Source of the DNA: Parabacteroides merdae ATCC 43184
Lineage (GTDB): Bacteria > Bacteroidota > Bacteroidia > Bacteroidales > Tannerellaceae
Direction of reading: 5' to 3'
Length of the DNA: 64,000 nucleotides
Assembly: GCF_025151215.1 (NCBI RefSeq)
Contig: NZ_CP102286.1
Span: 2,480,001-2,544,000 of the forward strand
The position numbers and the translations under genes are program-made. The notes beneath the pieces were generated by a model, which had not been told where the DNA came from, searched no databases, and saw only the letters and a program-made list of their open reading frames with translations. This document shows, in pieces, positions 8,741-16,986 of the stretch. How positions within the stretch are numbered: position 1 is the first letter of the stretch; every line of letters starts with the position of its first letter.

Positions 8741-8780
8741 AGGTGTCATCAGATGTCATCAGATGTCGTCAAATGTCCGA
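8741..8780 (-). promoter_or_regulatory. 10-bp-periodic GATGACATCT array, site 1
   Basis: Minus strand, 5' to 3': TCGGACATTT, GACGACATCT, GATGACATCT, GATGACACCT, four consecutive 10-bp units in one orientation. Related arrays occur at 44579-44618 and 51433-51472, each ahead of a transfer gene block. The orientation matches the downstream DUF3945 gene. A unit per helical turn is typical of a cooperatively bound activator. Confidence 0.75.
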
Positions 8781-8992
8781 AAGACTGGTTTTCCGTGAGG
8801 GAAACATGCCGTGAAAACAAGGATATGGTATGCGGAGGAAGGGCGAAGAAGCCGGCACGGGCGCAAAGGGAGGATTATGCAGAGCAGAGGGAGCTGAAGT
8901 CCCTGTCTTCTCATGGGGCGGCGTTTTTTTCATAAGACATTGCCAGGCCTACCCATATATCCCGTACTTCCTGCCGGATTTATTAGGGATAT

Positions 8993-9012
8993 AAAGGAGG
9001 CCCTCCTTTTTT
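8993..9012 (+). terminator. Possible hairpin with T-run
   Basis: AAAGGAG and CTCCTTT flank a 3-nt loop and are followed by TTT. It is short and lies in a noncoding region. Its associated transcript is unknown. The stretch 8781-8992 holds no convincing gene. Confidence 0.4.
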
Positions 9013-9045
9013 CATCAATGACACGGTCATGCGTCGCGTCGGTCG

Positions 9046-9210
9046 CAGTGAGTCCCTATAATCTTTCCCGAAATCAAAACCATTGTCCGGGCGTTTGTTT
9101 CCATGTGTATTTTCCGCGACTTGTCGCAAGGAAAATACTCATGGAAAGCGAAGCCGGAACGCCCGTGACAATACGGTTTTGATTTATCTTTGATTATAGG
9201 GAACTCGCTG
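9046..9210. repeat. 165-bp imperfect palindrome upstream of the capsule recombinase
   Basis: Left arm 9046-9119 and right arm 9122-9210 are inverted copies with small indels. Paired blocks include TCCCTATAATC/GATTATAGGGA, AAATCAAAACC/GGTTTTGATTT, and GTATTTTCC/GGAAAATAC. The right arm carries ~15 extra bases. No ORF across it is convincing. It could be a MITE, a structured RNA or a replication/termination site. Confidence 0.75.
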
Positions 9211-9515
9211 GTATCCGCCTGTTTTTCACGAATTTCCCAGAAAACATATACTGTCTTGTTGTTTATGCGATATAAATATTTTTGGACTTGTTCCACGGAA
9301 AAACCGTCGCTTTTCATTTTCGGACTTTGATTCTTTACGAGGCTATTCGGACTGTCTTTCAAGAAGATTTACAGAGTTTGGCATCGGCATCAGGTGATAT
9401 TCGGTGTTCCAAGCGGAGAAGCGGAATCTAGGACTAAATATTATTTTCTTCCTTCAACAATATAGCCCACGGGTTGTATCTATGTACCTATTATTCATCA
9501 TAAAACAGACTATAT
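9211..9515. other. Noncoding stretch before the recombinase
   Basis: AT-rich, with no ORF I believe in and no clear promoter. It must contain the recombinase promoter. Nothing else seen. Confidence 0.5.
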
Positions 9516-10739
9516 ATGGCTACCATTAAATTAAAATTCCGTCCATCGACGGTACGGGGTAAGGCCGGCACGCTCTGTTATCAGCTTTGCCACCGTCAGG
9601 AGAACAGGCAGATTACCACCGACATGAGGATATTTCCCGAGTGGTGGAATGAGACGAAACGTGAGCTTGTCGCTGTCCCCGGCAATGAGAGGGTCCTGAC
9701 CGCCTACCGGAAACGGGCGGAAAAGGAGATGCGTGACATCCGTGAGATTATCCGCGAGCTGGACTGTAGCGGAGAAACATACACCTTGTTGGAAATACTC
9801 AACCGCTATCGCTCCCTGCCTTCCGAGCCCGGTTTCCTATACTACATGAAAAAAGAGATGGAAGCGCTTTGGGAGAACGGCCAATACGGTACCTCGCGTA
9901 ATTACCGGCGTGCACTGAACAGCTTTTCCGCTTTCCTGGATGGTGATGACGTTCCTTTCTCATTGTTGGATTCCGCCCTGGCGTGTCGGTATGAGGCATG
10001 GCTGTGGCAACAAAAGGTAGCGAGGAACAGCAGCTCGTTCTATATGCGGATTCTGCGTGCCGTCTATAACAAGGCCGTAAGGCAAGGTCTTGCGTTGCAG
10101 ACTTTCCCGTTTCGTGAGGTTTATACAGGAGTGGCTCGTACACCGAAACGCGCCGTGGATGAGGAAACCATCCTGAAGCTCCAAAGGATTGACCTCTCGG
10201 ACTCACCGGCCCTGGCACTTTCCAGGGACATGTTCGTGTTCAGCTATTGTGCCCGTGGAATGGCGTTTGTGGACATGGCATATCTGAAAAAGGAGAATGT
10301 GGACAGCGGGCGAATCACCTATTGTCGTCATAAGACAGGCCAATACCTGACACTCCATATCGAACCGTGTATGGCGGCGATACTGGAACGATATGGGCGG
10401 GTTTATCCGGAAAGTCCATATCTTTTCCCCGTCCTTACAGATGAACAGCCGGATCAGGCTTACCGGCAATATCGGACCGGATTGAACTACCATAACCGAA
10501 AGTTGAAACGGTTGGGCAAATTGCTTGGCGAACCATTACCTTTGTCCTCATATACGCCTCGCCACAGCTGGGCTACCGCCGCACGCAACCACAACGTACC
10601 GATTGCCGTCATCAGTGCGGGGATGGGACACAGCAGCGAAAGGACTACGCTTATTTACTTGGATTCTTTGGACAATGCCGTGATAGATAATGCGAACGAG
10701 AAGATTTTGAAGGGTTTGAACGATACCATTTCTATGTAA
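9516..10739 (+). CDS. Tyrosine recombinase next to the capsule promoter
   Basis: 407 residues. An N-terminal arm-binding domain (~1-90) is followed by a SAM-like core-binding domain (~105-205) and a catalytic domain. Catalytic residues read as R247 (YCARGMAF), K273 (RHKTG), R349 in SYTPRHSWAT, H372 (GMGHSSE) and Y381 (LIYLDSL). Bacteroidales capsule loci often begin with such a recombinase followed by UpxY, and some of them invert the adjacent promoter. Here the last codons and stop lie inside the left arm of an inverted repeat whose other arm is ~300 bp downstream, making this the obvious candidate invertase. Alternatively it could integrate the capsule island into the ICE. Confidence 0.92.
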   Translation: MATIKLKFRPSTVRGKAGTLCYQLCHRQENRQITTDMRIFPEWWNETKRELVAVPGNERVLTAYRKRAEKEMRDIREIIRELDCSGETYTLLEILNRYRSLPSEPGFLYYMKKEMEALWENGQYGTSRNYRRALNSFSAFLDGDDVPFSLLDSALACRYEAWLWQQKVARNSSSFYMRILRAVYNKAVRQGLALQTFPFREVYTGVARTPKRAVDEETILKLQRIDLSDSPALALSRDMFVFSYCARGMAFVDMAYLKKENVDSGRITYCRHKTGQYLTLHIEPCMAAILERYGRVYPESPYLFPVLTDEQPDQAYRQYRTGLNYHNRKLKRLGKLLGEPLPLSSYTPRHSWATAARNHNVPIAVISAGMGHSSERTTLIYLDSLDNAVIDNANEKILKGLNDTISM

Positions 10740-11056
10740 GAGAGGGTAAAAACACACTGCAAAGGTAATGATTCTCAGTAAAACTGAAAAGTAAAATAAA
10801 CGTTTTTATTTCCTTATTTTACCCCCCCCCATTTATAAATGACTGATTATCAATTATTTGCATTACTAATTTAATATAAATCAAAATAGTACCGTAATAA
10901 GAATATAAAATAAAAGGAGAACGTTGCATTATCCTTTCGAGCGTATTTTCGAGTCTAAAACCGAGCAAACCGAGCAAAAATGTACTTTTATAGCAATGTA
11001 TATGCCTAATTATCAGCAAAAACAACATGTGTACCCTCTCTTACATAGAAACGGTA
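10724..11056. repeat. Invertible promoter segment (inverted repeat arms and 283-bp interior)
   Basis: Arms at 10724-10748 and 11032-11056 are 25-bp inverted copies with one mismatch. The 20-bp perfect core is TTTCTATGTAAGAGAGGGTA (10729-10748) with its complement at 11032-11051. The interior is AT-rich, has a C9 run at 10822-10830, and holds a Bacteroides-type promoter near the left arm. The left arm includes the recombinase stop codon; because the arms match, inversion would preserve the protein except possibly Ile to Val at the codon covering 10728. Capsule promoters flanked by inverted repeats are well established in Bacteroides. Confidence 0.85.
10760..10790 (-). promoter_or_regulatory. 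Promoter inside the invertible segment, facing away from the capsule genes
   Basis: Minus-strand TACCTTTG (10767-10760) is a perfect -7 element, preceded after 19 bp by TTTT (10790-10787), a three-of-four match to TTTG. Its start site would fall a few bases from the left arm and transcription would run into the recombinase antisense. I see no comparable plus-strand promoter in the segment, so the sequenced orientation is probably OFF. Confidence 0.6.
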
Positions 11057-11232
11057 CGAATACGGGGTTACGGTATCCGCTCACTGTAGTCAGGAGCGGC
11101 CCGCATTCCGGAAGTCCTATGAAGGAAAAAACCGGATTAACCTTGATTGCTGTATCTTCCTTATTTGAAAAAGCAGAAGGTGCAGGAATGGAAATTATAT
11201 CCTTTTTATCAACCCGGTAACATTACTTTTCG
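11057..11232 (+). promoter_or_regulatory. upxY leader region
   Basis: 176 bp between the right inverted-repeat arm and the upxY start. In this family the untranslated leader is where UpxY acts to prevent premature termination. I see no clear terminator hairpin. An ORF ending at 11220 crosses the inverted repeat and is judged spurious. Confidence 0.45.
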
Positions 11233-11781
11233 TTGAACATAGAAACACACACACACGAACATTGGTTCGCCCTAAAAGTATTTTATAACAAAGTTTTCGA
11301 GATTGAGGATATATTGAAAAAAGACAAGATCGAGACTTACATTCCTTGTGAGGAAACCTTGATGGAACGTAACGGCATAAAGAAGAAACTCCGTCGTCCG
11401 GTCATTAATTCGCTTATGTTCTTCCGTTCAACCGTTTGTCGTGCTTTGGAAGTACAGCGACAATTCACCAATAAGGTAATCCTATATACAAGACAGAAGG
11501 GATTGAAAAGACTTCCCCTTGCCATTCCTGATCGGGAAATGAACATTTTCATGCTGGTCACCTCGTCCGGCGAGCAGGGAATGGAATATTTCGGGGAGGA
11601 CAATTCCAAGTTTCAACAGGGAGAACGTGTACGGGTCATTGACGGAAAGTTCAAGGGAGCGGAAGGGGTTATCTGCCGGATTAGGAAGAATCGCCGTTTG
11701 GTGGTCACCGTCCAAGGCGTATGCGCCGTGGCTACTTCCTATATTCCACAAGCCTTTCTACAACGGATAGGGCAAGATTAA
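11233..11781 (+). CDS. upxY: UpxY-family NusG-like antiterminator
   Basis: 183 residues from a TTG codon; an in-frame TAA lies 15 bases upstream and the next ATG is residue 44, inside the NGN domain, so TTG is the only sensible start. The N-terminal NGN domain opens HEHWFALKVFYNKVFEIEDI. The C-terminal KOW motif spans about residues 135-165 (GERVRVIDGKFKGAEGVICR). UpxY proteins are dedicated to their own capsule operon, promoting elongation through the leader. It is the first gene of the operon, 24 bp before the initiating transferase. No UpxZ-type inhibitor gene is seen next to it, which is a departure from the B. fragilis layout. Confidence 0.93.
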   Translation: MNIETHTHEHWFALKVFYNKVFEIEDILKKDKIETYIPCEETLMERNGIKKKLRRPVINSLMFFRSTVCRALEVQRQFTNKVILYTRQKGLKRLPLAIPDREMNIFMLVTSSGEQGMEYFGEDNSKFQQGERVRVIDGKFKGAEGVICRIRKNRRLVVTVQGVCAVATSYIPQAFLQRIGQD

Positions 11782-11805
11782 GAAAATCATCAAAAGAATC
11801 ATATA

Positions 11806-12912
11806 GTGGACATTCTTCATTTTATCGAATTTGCCTTTATAGTCATAGTCGGCTGGACATTGAGTGCGATGGTCCTGCCTCGCATTTCGTTGGTCTCTTT
11901 CCGACGTCGCCTGTTCGACTCAGTGGACGAACGTAAGTTGCATACTGCCCATATACCAAGGTTAGGCGGTATCGCCTTTTTCCCTTGTATCACAGTTACG
12001 GTTTCGCTTGCCATTATCGGTTACAACCTTTGGCAGGGCTATAACATACTCGACATGGACTTGACGAACCGTCTGCTTTCCATGCTCTGTTGTCTGTTCA
12101 TACTTTATCTTATAGGTATGATGGATGACCTTATCGGTGTACGTTACCGTTCCAAATTTGTAGTGCAAATACTTTGTGGCATACTGTTGGTGATTTCCGG
12201 GTTATGCTTCGACAACCTATACGGGTTGTTCGGTATTTATGTCATACCTTATTACATAGGAGTGCCGTTCACAGTATTCGTCATCGTCTATATCCTGAAC
12301 GCCATCAATTTGATAGACGGCATTGACGGACTTGCCTCTGGGTTGAGTATTATCTCATTCCTCGCTTTCAGCTGCATGTTCATCCATTTGCAATGGTGGA
12401 TGTATGCCTTTATCAGTCTAGCTGCTTTCAGTGTGTTATTGCCGTTCTTTTATTATAACGTATACGGTAAGATATATCGGGGACGCAAGATCTTTATGGG
12501 TGATACCGGTTCGCTCACTATCGGGATGCTGCTGGCAGTGATGGTCATCCGTCTGAGTATGTCCGATCCAGTGAAAGAGAGTGCCTTTCCCGGTAGCATT
12601 GTGATAGCTTTTTCTTTTTTGATTGTACCAATGTTTGATGTGATACGTGTGGTTATTCACCGGTTGCGTAACGGTAAAAATCCATTTCTTCCAGACCGGA
12701 ATCATATCCACCATAAATTTATAGCCTTAGGAATGTCCCAACGTAAAGCTATGGTAAGCATTATTATTATGGCAGCTTTTTTTGCATTGGGAAATTGTTT
12801 TTTGATTCATTGCCTTTCCGTAACAAACTTGTTTCTGTTGGATGTGGCTGTTTGGACGGTGATTCATTGCTACATAACTATGAAAATCAAACGAAAACAT
12901 AAAGTAGAATAA
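11806..12912 (+). CDS. Undecaprenyl-phosphate sugar-1-phosphate transferase (WecA/MraY family)
   Basis: 368 residues from a GTG start, with about ten or eleven transmembrane helices. Signature segments of the polyprenyl-phosphate N-acetylhexosamine-1-phosphate transferases are present: MMDDLIGVRYRSKF (~105), NAINLIDGIDGLASG (~165), FMGDTGSLTIG (~230) and the HIHH motif in PDRNHIHHKF (~300). It should start each repeat unit by loading a HexNAc-1-phosphate onto undecaprenyl phosphate at the inner membrane. Its place directly after upxY is usual for Bacteroidales capsule operons. The exact donor sugar cannot be told from sequence. Confidence 0.92.
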   Translation: MDILHFIEFAFIVIVGWTLSAMVLPRISLVSFRRRLFDSVDERKLHTAHIPRLGGIAFFPCITVTVSLAIIGYNLWQGYNILDMDLTNRLLSMLCCLFILYLIGMMDDLIGVRYRSKFVVQILCGILLVISGLCFDNLYGLFGIYVIPYYIGVPFTVFVIVYILNAINLIDGIDGLASGLSIISFLAFSCMFIHLQWWMYAFISLAAFSVLLPFFYYNVYGKIYRGRKIFMGDTGSLTIGMLLAVMVIRLSMSDPVKESAFPGSIVIAFSFLIVPMFDVIRVVIHRLRNGKNPFLPDRNHIHHKFIALGMSQRKAMVSIIIMAAFFALGNCFLIHCLSVTNLFLLDVAVWTVIHCYITMKIKRKHKVE

Positions 12913-12938
12913 TTAACTGTACAGAAAAAAAATCAGAT

Positions 12939-13733
12939 ATGAAATTTCATTTAATTAAATTATGTTTCTTGTGTGTCTTATTGGTGTCCTGCAATACCTC
13001 CAAAGAAATTGTCTATTTTCAAGATATCGTAGTTAATCAACCCGAGGCGATTATCGGGGCACGGGATATTACCGTACAACCCAAAGACCAGATTTCCATT
13101 ATGGTGTCCAGTAAGGATCCGCAATTGGCGGCTCTGTTTAATTTGACACGGGTGCAATACCGTGCCGGATCTTCTGATTTACGTTCTGGCAACATCAATG
13201 GAGAAATATCAGGTTACACATTGGATGATAAGGGGAACATTGATTTTCCTGTTGTCGGAACATTGCATATTGCCGGTATGACCAAGAGCCAGATTGCCAC
13301 CCTGGTAAAAAAAAGGCTGATGGAAGAGAATCTGGTAAACGATCCGGTAGTTACAGTTGAGTTTATGAACCTTTATTTCTCCGTGTTGGGCGAGGTGAAA
13401 ACTCCAGGTAAATATGCCATTACAAAAGATCAGATTACCCTTTTGGAAGCCATCAGTATGGCGGGTGACCTAAGCATCTACGGAAAGCGAGATGCGATAT
13501 TTGTCATCCGTGAAGAAAACGGCGAGCGTGTAACCCATTGGGTGGATATCCGCTCGAAAGATCTGTTTAATTCACCGGTGTATTATCTGAAACAGAATGA
13601 TGTGGTGTATGTACAGCCCAACAAGGTACGTGCCGGACAAAGCACCATTAATGAGAACAGTGTAAAATCGGTATCGTTGTGGATCAGTATCGGTTCGCTC
13701 CTATCCTCGCTGGGTGTTTTGCTGTTCAAGTAA
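12939..13733 (+). CDS. wza: Outer membrane polysaccharide export lipoprotein (Wza family)
   Basis: 264 residues. A lipoprotein signal with lipobox LVSC puts the acylated Cys at about residue 19. A polysaccharide export domain (~40-120) and an SLBB domain (~125-215; VLGEVKTPGKYAITKDQITLLEA) follow. The C-terminus ends in a hydrophobic helix (SLWISIGSLLSSLGVLLFK), as in other Bacteroidales family members. It should form the outer membrane channel for the polymer and work with the Wzc-like protein 41 bp downstream. Shorter than E. coli Wza (about 380 residues), which is typical here. Confidence 0.92.
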   Translation: MKFHLIKLCFLCVLLVSCNTSKEIVYFQDIVVNQPEAIIGARDITVQPKDQISIMVSSKDPQLAALFNLTRVQYRAGSSDLRSGNINGEISGYTLDDKGNIDFPVVGTLHIAGMTKSQIATLVKKRLMEENLVNDPVVTVEFMNLYFSVLGEVKTPGKYAITKDQITLLEAISMAGDLSIYGKRDAIFVIREENGERVTHWVDIRSKDLFNSPVYYLKQNDVVYVQPNKVRAGQSTINENSVKSVSLWISIGSLLSSLGVLLFK

Positions 13734-13774
13734 TGTATTGAATTTTATTTTATAAGATATTAAAGAGAGCCAAA

Positions 13775-16141
13775 ATGATAAAGAATAGAACGAACACAGG
13801 CAAACCTACCGATGATTTTATACGGATACAAGATTTATGGGGTATGTTTATCCCGAAATGGTATTGGTTTGCCACTTCCTTGTTCGTTGCGTTGGCAACG
13901 GCATCATTATATTTGTTGAGTACTCCTAATGTCTATACCCGGACGGCTGCCATTTTAATTAAGGATGACTCCAAGAACAATTCTCCGGCAAGTGCAATGA
14001 ATGAGTTTGCAGATATGGGTATTTTTAAATCAAACACCAATATCAACAACGAACTGCTCACCTTGAAATCCCCTACGCTGATGACAGAGGTGGTGAAGCG
14101 TTTGGGGCTAAATGAGATATATACTATTCGTAGGGGCTTAAAAAGAATAGAATTATATAAATCAAGCCCGATATTGGTGACTTATCTTTTTGATAATAAA
14201 AAAAGTGTAAGTTTTGATATAGAAGTTGGTGCACAAAACAAGTTTTATCTTTCAAACTTTATCGTTGCTGGAGAAGAAACTGGGGAACGGTTTGAAGGAA
14301 TTATAGGAGATTCCATTCAAACATCAGCAGGAACATTGGCCATCAGCTTAACTTCTCAATATGAGAATTTTTTTACAGGCAGCACTATTCAATATAGTAA
14401 AGAACCGGCTGATATGGTGGCAGACAGCTATACGCAAAAATTGTGGGCTGAATTAGGCAATGAAGATGCCACCATTATTAATTTGAGCATTGATGATGCT
14501 TCTGTGCAAAAGGCAGAAGATATTTTGAATACACTGATTGAGGTTTATAACGAGAAATGGATCCAGGACAAGAACCAGATAGCAGTAAGTACCTCACGGT
14601 TTATCGGTGAACGTTTGGGCGTGATTGAAAACGAATTGGGTCATGTGGATGAGAATATCTCCAACTACAAGAGTGAACATCTGTTGCCGGACGTACAAGC
14701 CGCTTCCAGTCTGTATATGAGCCAGTCTGCTGAGAATAAAAAAGAAATTCAGACACTCACCAACCAGCTTGCGACGGCTCAATTTATTCGCCGCGAATTG
14801 GGGGGGAAAGAGATGAACCAGCCTTTGCCAACCAACTCCGGTATAGCCAACGTAAATATCGAAAGTCAAATCGGAGAATACAACAAGATGGTGTTGGATC
14901 GCAACCGGCTGATAGCCAACAGTAGCGAGAAAAACCCGTTGGTGAAAGATTTAGGGAACTCAATGCAGAGTATGAAACGTACGATTCTTCAATCGGTTGA
15001 TAATCTGATCGTATCGTTAAATACTCAGATACGCAGTATTCGCCAACAGGAAGCAACAACAACTCAACAGTTGGCTTCTAATCCGAGTCAGGCCAAATAC
15101 TTGTTATCGGTAGAACGTCAACAAAAAGTAAAGGAAGAGTTATACCTATATTTGCTCCAGAAGCGTGAAGAGAATGAACTGTCACAAGCGTTTACCGCTT
15201 ATAATACGCGAATGATTACAGCTCCACGTGGCAGTGCTTTACCAACGGCACCAAATAAGAAAAACATTTTATTGGTGGCTCTTGCTCTCGGGCTTTTAGT
15301 ACCGGCAGTTATTATCTTTATGCAAGAAAACATGAACACCAAGGTTCGGGGTAAGAAAGATTTGGAGAATTTGAGTGTGCCCTATTTGGGTGAAATACCG
15401 TTATATTTCCGAAACAAAAAAAAGAAGAATAAATTTTCGGAATATGCAATTGTGGTGGAAGAGGGTAACCGGAATATTATCAACGAAGCTTTTCGTGTGC
15501 TTCGCTCCAACGTGGACTTTATGAAAAGCAAGAATACCGAGCAGAAAGTATTTATAGAAACCTCTTTTAATCCGGGTAGTGGAAAAAGTTTTCTGTCCAT
15601 GAACATCGCCATGAGTTTTGCCATTAAGGGAAAAAAAGTATTGGTGATAGACGGGGACTTGCGACATGGAACGGTTTCGGCTTATGTAGGGTCGCCTAAG
15701 AAAGGTTTAAGTGACTACTTGGGAAACAAGGAAGTCGTTTGGAACGAGTTGCTTGTGATAGACAAAAAGTATCCTAATCTGCATATAATTCCAGTAGGAA
15801 CCATTCCTCCTAATCCGACGGAATTGTTGGAGGATGGAAGTCTGGCAACCTTGATGCAAGACTTACGCGATGAGTATGACTATATCTTTATTGATTGCCC
15901 GCCGATTGATATTGTGGCAGATACACAAATAATCGAGCAATATGCCGACCGGACACTCTTTGTGGTACGGGCGGGATTATTGGACCGCTCACTGTTACCT
16001 GAATTGGAAAGTATTTATCAAGAAAAGCGGTTCAAAAACCTTTCGGTGATATTGAATGGTACGGAAAGTACAGGTGGACGCTATGGTTACCGCTATGGTT
16101 ACCACAATGGGTATGACTCTTATTACGGCAACACAAAATAG
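13775..16141 (+). CDS. wzc: Wzc-type chain-length regulator and tyrosine autokinase
   Basis: 788 residues. A Wzz-type domain with flanking transmembrane helices (~30-55 and ~507-525) encloses a long periplasmic coiled-coil region. The cytoplasmic BY-kinase domain has Walker A FNPGSGKSF (~598), Walker A' VIDGDLRHG and Walker B IFIDCPP (~704). The tail GRYGYRYGYHNGYDSYYG is the tyrosine cluster that is autophosphorylated. It controls polymer length and export with Wza. A run of seven G at 14800-14806 codes in frame for LGG and is intact here. The cognate phosphatase follows 60 bp later. Confidence 0.95.
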   Translation: MIKNRTNTGKPTDDFIRIQDLWGMFIPKWYWFATSLFVALATASLYLLSTPNVYTRTAAILIKDDSKNNSPASAMNEFADMGIFKSNTNINNELLTLKSPTLMTEVVKRLGLNEIYTIRRGLKRIELYKSSPILVTYLFDNKKSVSFDIEVGAQNKFYLSNFIVAGEETGERFEGIIGDSIQTSAGTLAISLTSQYENFFTGSTIQYSKEPADMVADSYTQKLWAELGNEDATIINLSIDDASVQKAEDILNTLIEVYNEKWIQDKNQIAVSTSRFIGERLGVIENELGHVDENISNYKSEHLLPDVQAASSLYMSQSAENKKEIQTLTNQLATAQFIRRELGGKEMNQPLPTNSGIANVNIESQIGEYNKMVLDRNRLIANSSEKNPLVKDLGNSMQSMKRTILQSVDNLIVSLNTQIRSIRQQEATTTQQLASNPSQAKYLLSVERQQKVKEELYLYLLQKREENELSQAFTAYNTRMITAPRGSALPTAPNKKNILLVALALGLLVPAVIIFMQENMNTKVRGKKDLENLSVPYLGEIPLYFRNKKKKNKFSEYAIVVEEGNRNIINEAFRVLRSNVDFMKSKNTEQKVFIETSFNPGSGKSFLSMNIAMSFAIKGKKVLVIDGDLRHGTVSAYVGSPKKGLSDYLGNKEVVWNELLVIDKKYPNLHIIPVGTIPPNPTELLEDGSLATLMQDLRDEYDYIFIDCPPIDIVADTQIIEQYADRTLFVVRAGLLDRSLLPELESIYQEKRFKNLSVILNGTESTGGRYGYRYGYHNGYDSYYGNTK

Positions 16142-16200
16142 AGGGGTATTCCAAAATAAACAAGGAAACTGTTTGCTATTATTCCCAACAGTCAACAGAA

Positions 16201-16905
16201 ATGTGTTTTTTCCGACAGAAAAAAGTATTAGCGGAAAGCGGTTTTTTCCGTGGTTTCACTGATTGCCACAGCCATCTTCTTCCCGGGGTAGATGATGGGG
16301 TGAAAACGTTGGAAGAGTCGTTGGCGATATTGGAAGAAATGGAACGTTTAGGCGTTCGTAAGGTTTGGCTTACCCCCCATATAATGGAAGACATACCCAA
16401 TGAAACAGTGGATCTGCAACAGAAGTTCCAAGAATTAAAGCAAATGTATCATGGAAAGATCGAATTGGCTTTGGCAGCGGAATATATGATGGATAACCTT
16501 TTTGAGGAACGGTTGGAAAAGGATGACTTGTTACCCTTTGAGGAAGGAAAACATTATCTGTTAGTGGAAACCTCTTATTTCAATCCACCAATGGGATTAC
16601 TGTCTATTTTGCAACGCATCCAAAAGAAAGGTTATCATCCTTTGTTGGCCCATCCGGAACGATATGAGTATATGCAAATGATGGATTATAAAACGTTAAA
16701 AAAGAACCAAATTTCTTTTCAATTAAATATACCGTCATTAGTCGGAATGTATGGTAAGCACATAGAGAAGAAAGCGAAGATATTATTAAAAGCAGGAATG
16801 TATGATTTAGGAGGAAATGATGTTCACTCCCTTATTTTTTATGTGACAACTTGTAAGCAAAAAATAGACAATCTGTCTTTCTTGAAAAATGTGTGTAAAA
16901 TATAG
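16201..16905 (+). CDS. CpsB/YwqE-type tyrosine-protein phosphatase
   Basis: 234 residues. PHP-fold metal-binding motifs are visible: DCHSHLLPGVDDG (~20-33), WLTPHI (~57), AAEYMMD (~95) and HPERY (~155), ending with GGNDVHS (~208-214). These fit the Mn-dependent CpsB/CapC phosphatases that dephosphorylate the tyrosine tail of the BY-kinase. It is 59 bp downstream of wzc. The last ~20 residues look altered (IFYVTTCKQ), perhaps a slightly eroded C-terminus, but the metal ligands are present. Confidence 0.9.
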   Translation: MCFFRQKKVLAESGFFRGFTDCHSHLLPGVDDGVKTLEESLAILEEMERLGVRKVWLTPHIMEDIPNETVDLQQKFQELKQMYHGKIELALAAEYMMDNLFEERLEKDDLLPFEEGKHYLLVETSYFNPPMGLLSILQRIQKKGYHPLLAHPERYEYMQMMDYKTLKKNQISFQLNIPSLVGMYGKHIEKKAKILLKAGMYDLGGNDVHSLIFYVTTCKQKIDNLSFLKNVCKI

Positions 16906-16986
16906 CGTATTTACATTCGGGAAGACTTTGCCCTAATATGTGTTTTTTTATGTAAATGAATGATTTAATATTTAATACAAAGATAA

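Noticed and set aside
8753..9182. Two short plus-strand ORFs (8753-8935, 8913-9182)
   Set aside because: The first begins within the regulatory array and the second crosses the palindrome; neither looks like protein.
9027..9362. 111-codon minus-strand ORF
   Set aside because: It is formed by the 165-bp palindrome and adjacent AT-rich DNA, without a recognisable protein pattern.
10924..11220. 98-codon plus-strand ORF before upxY
   Set aside because: It runs through the right inverted-repeat arm and would be rearranged by inversion; the protein has low-complexity composition.
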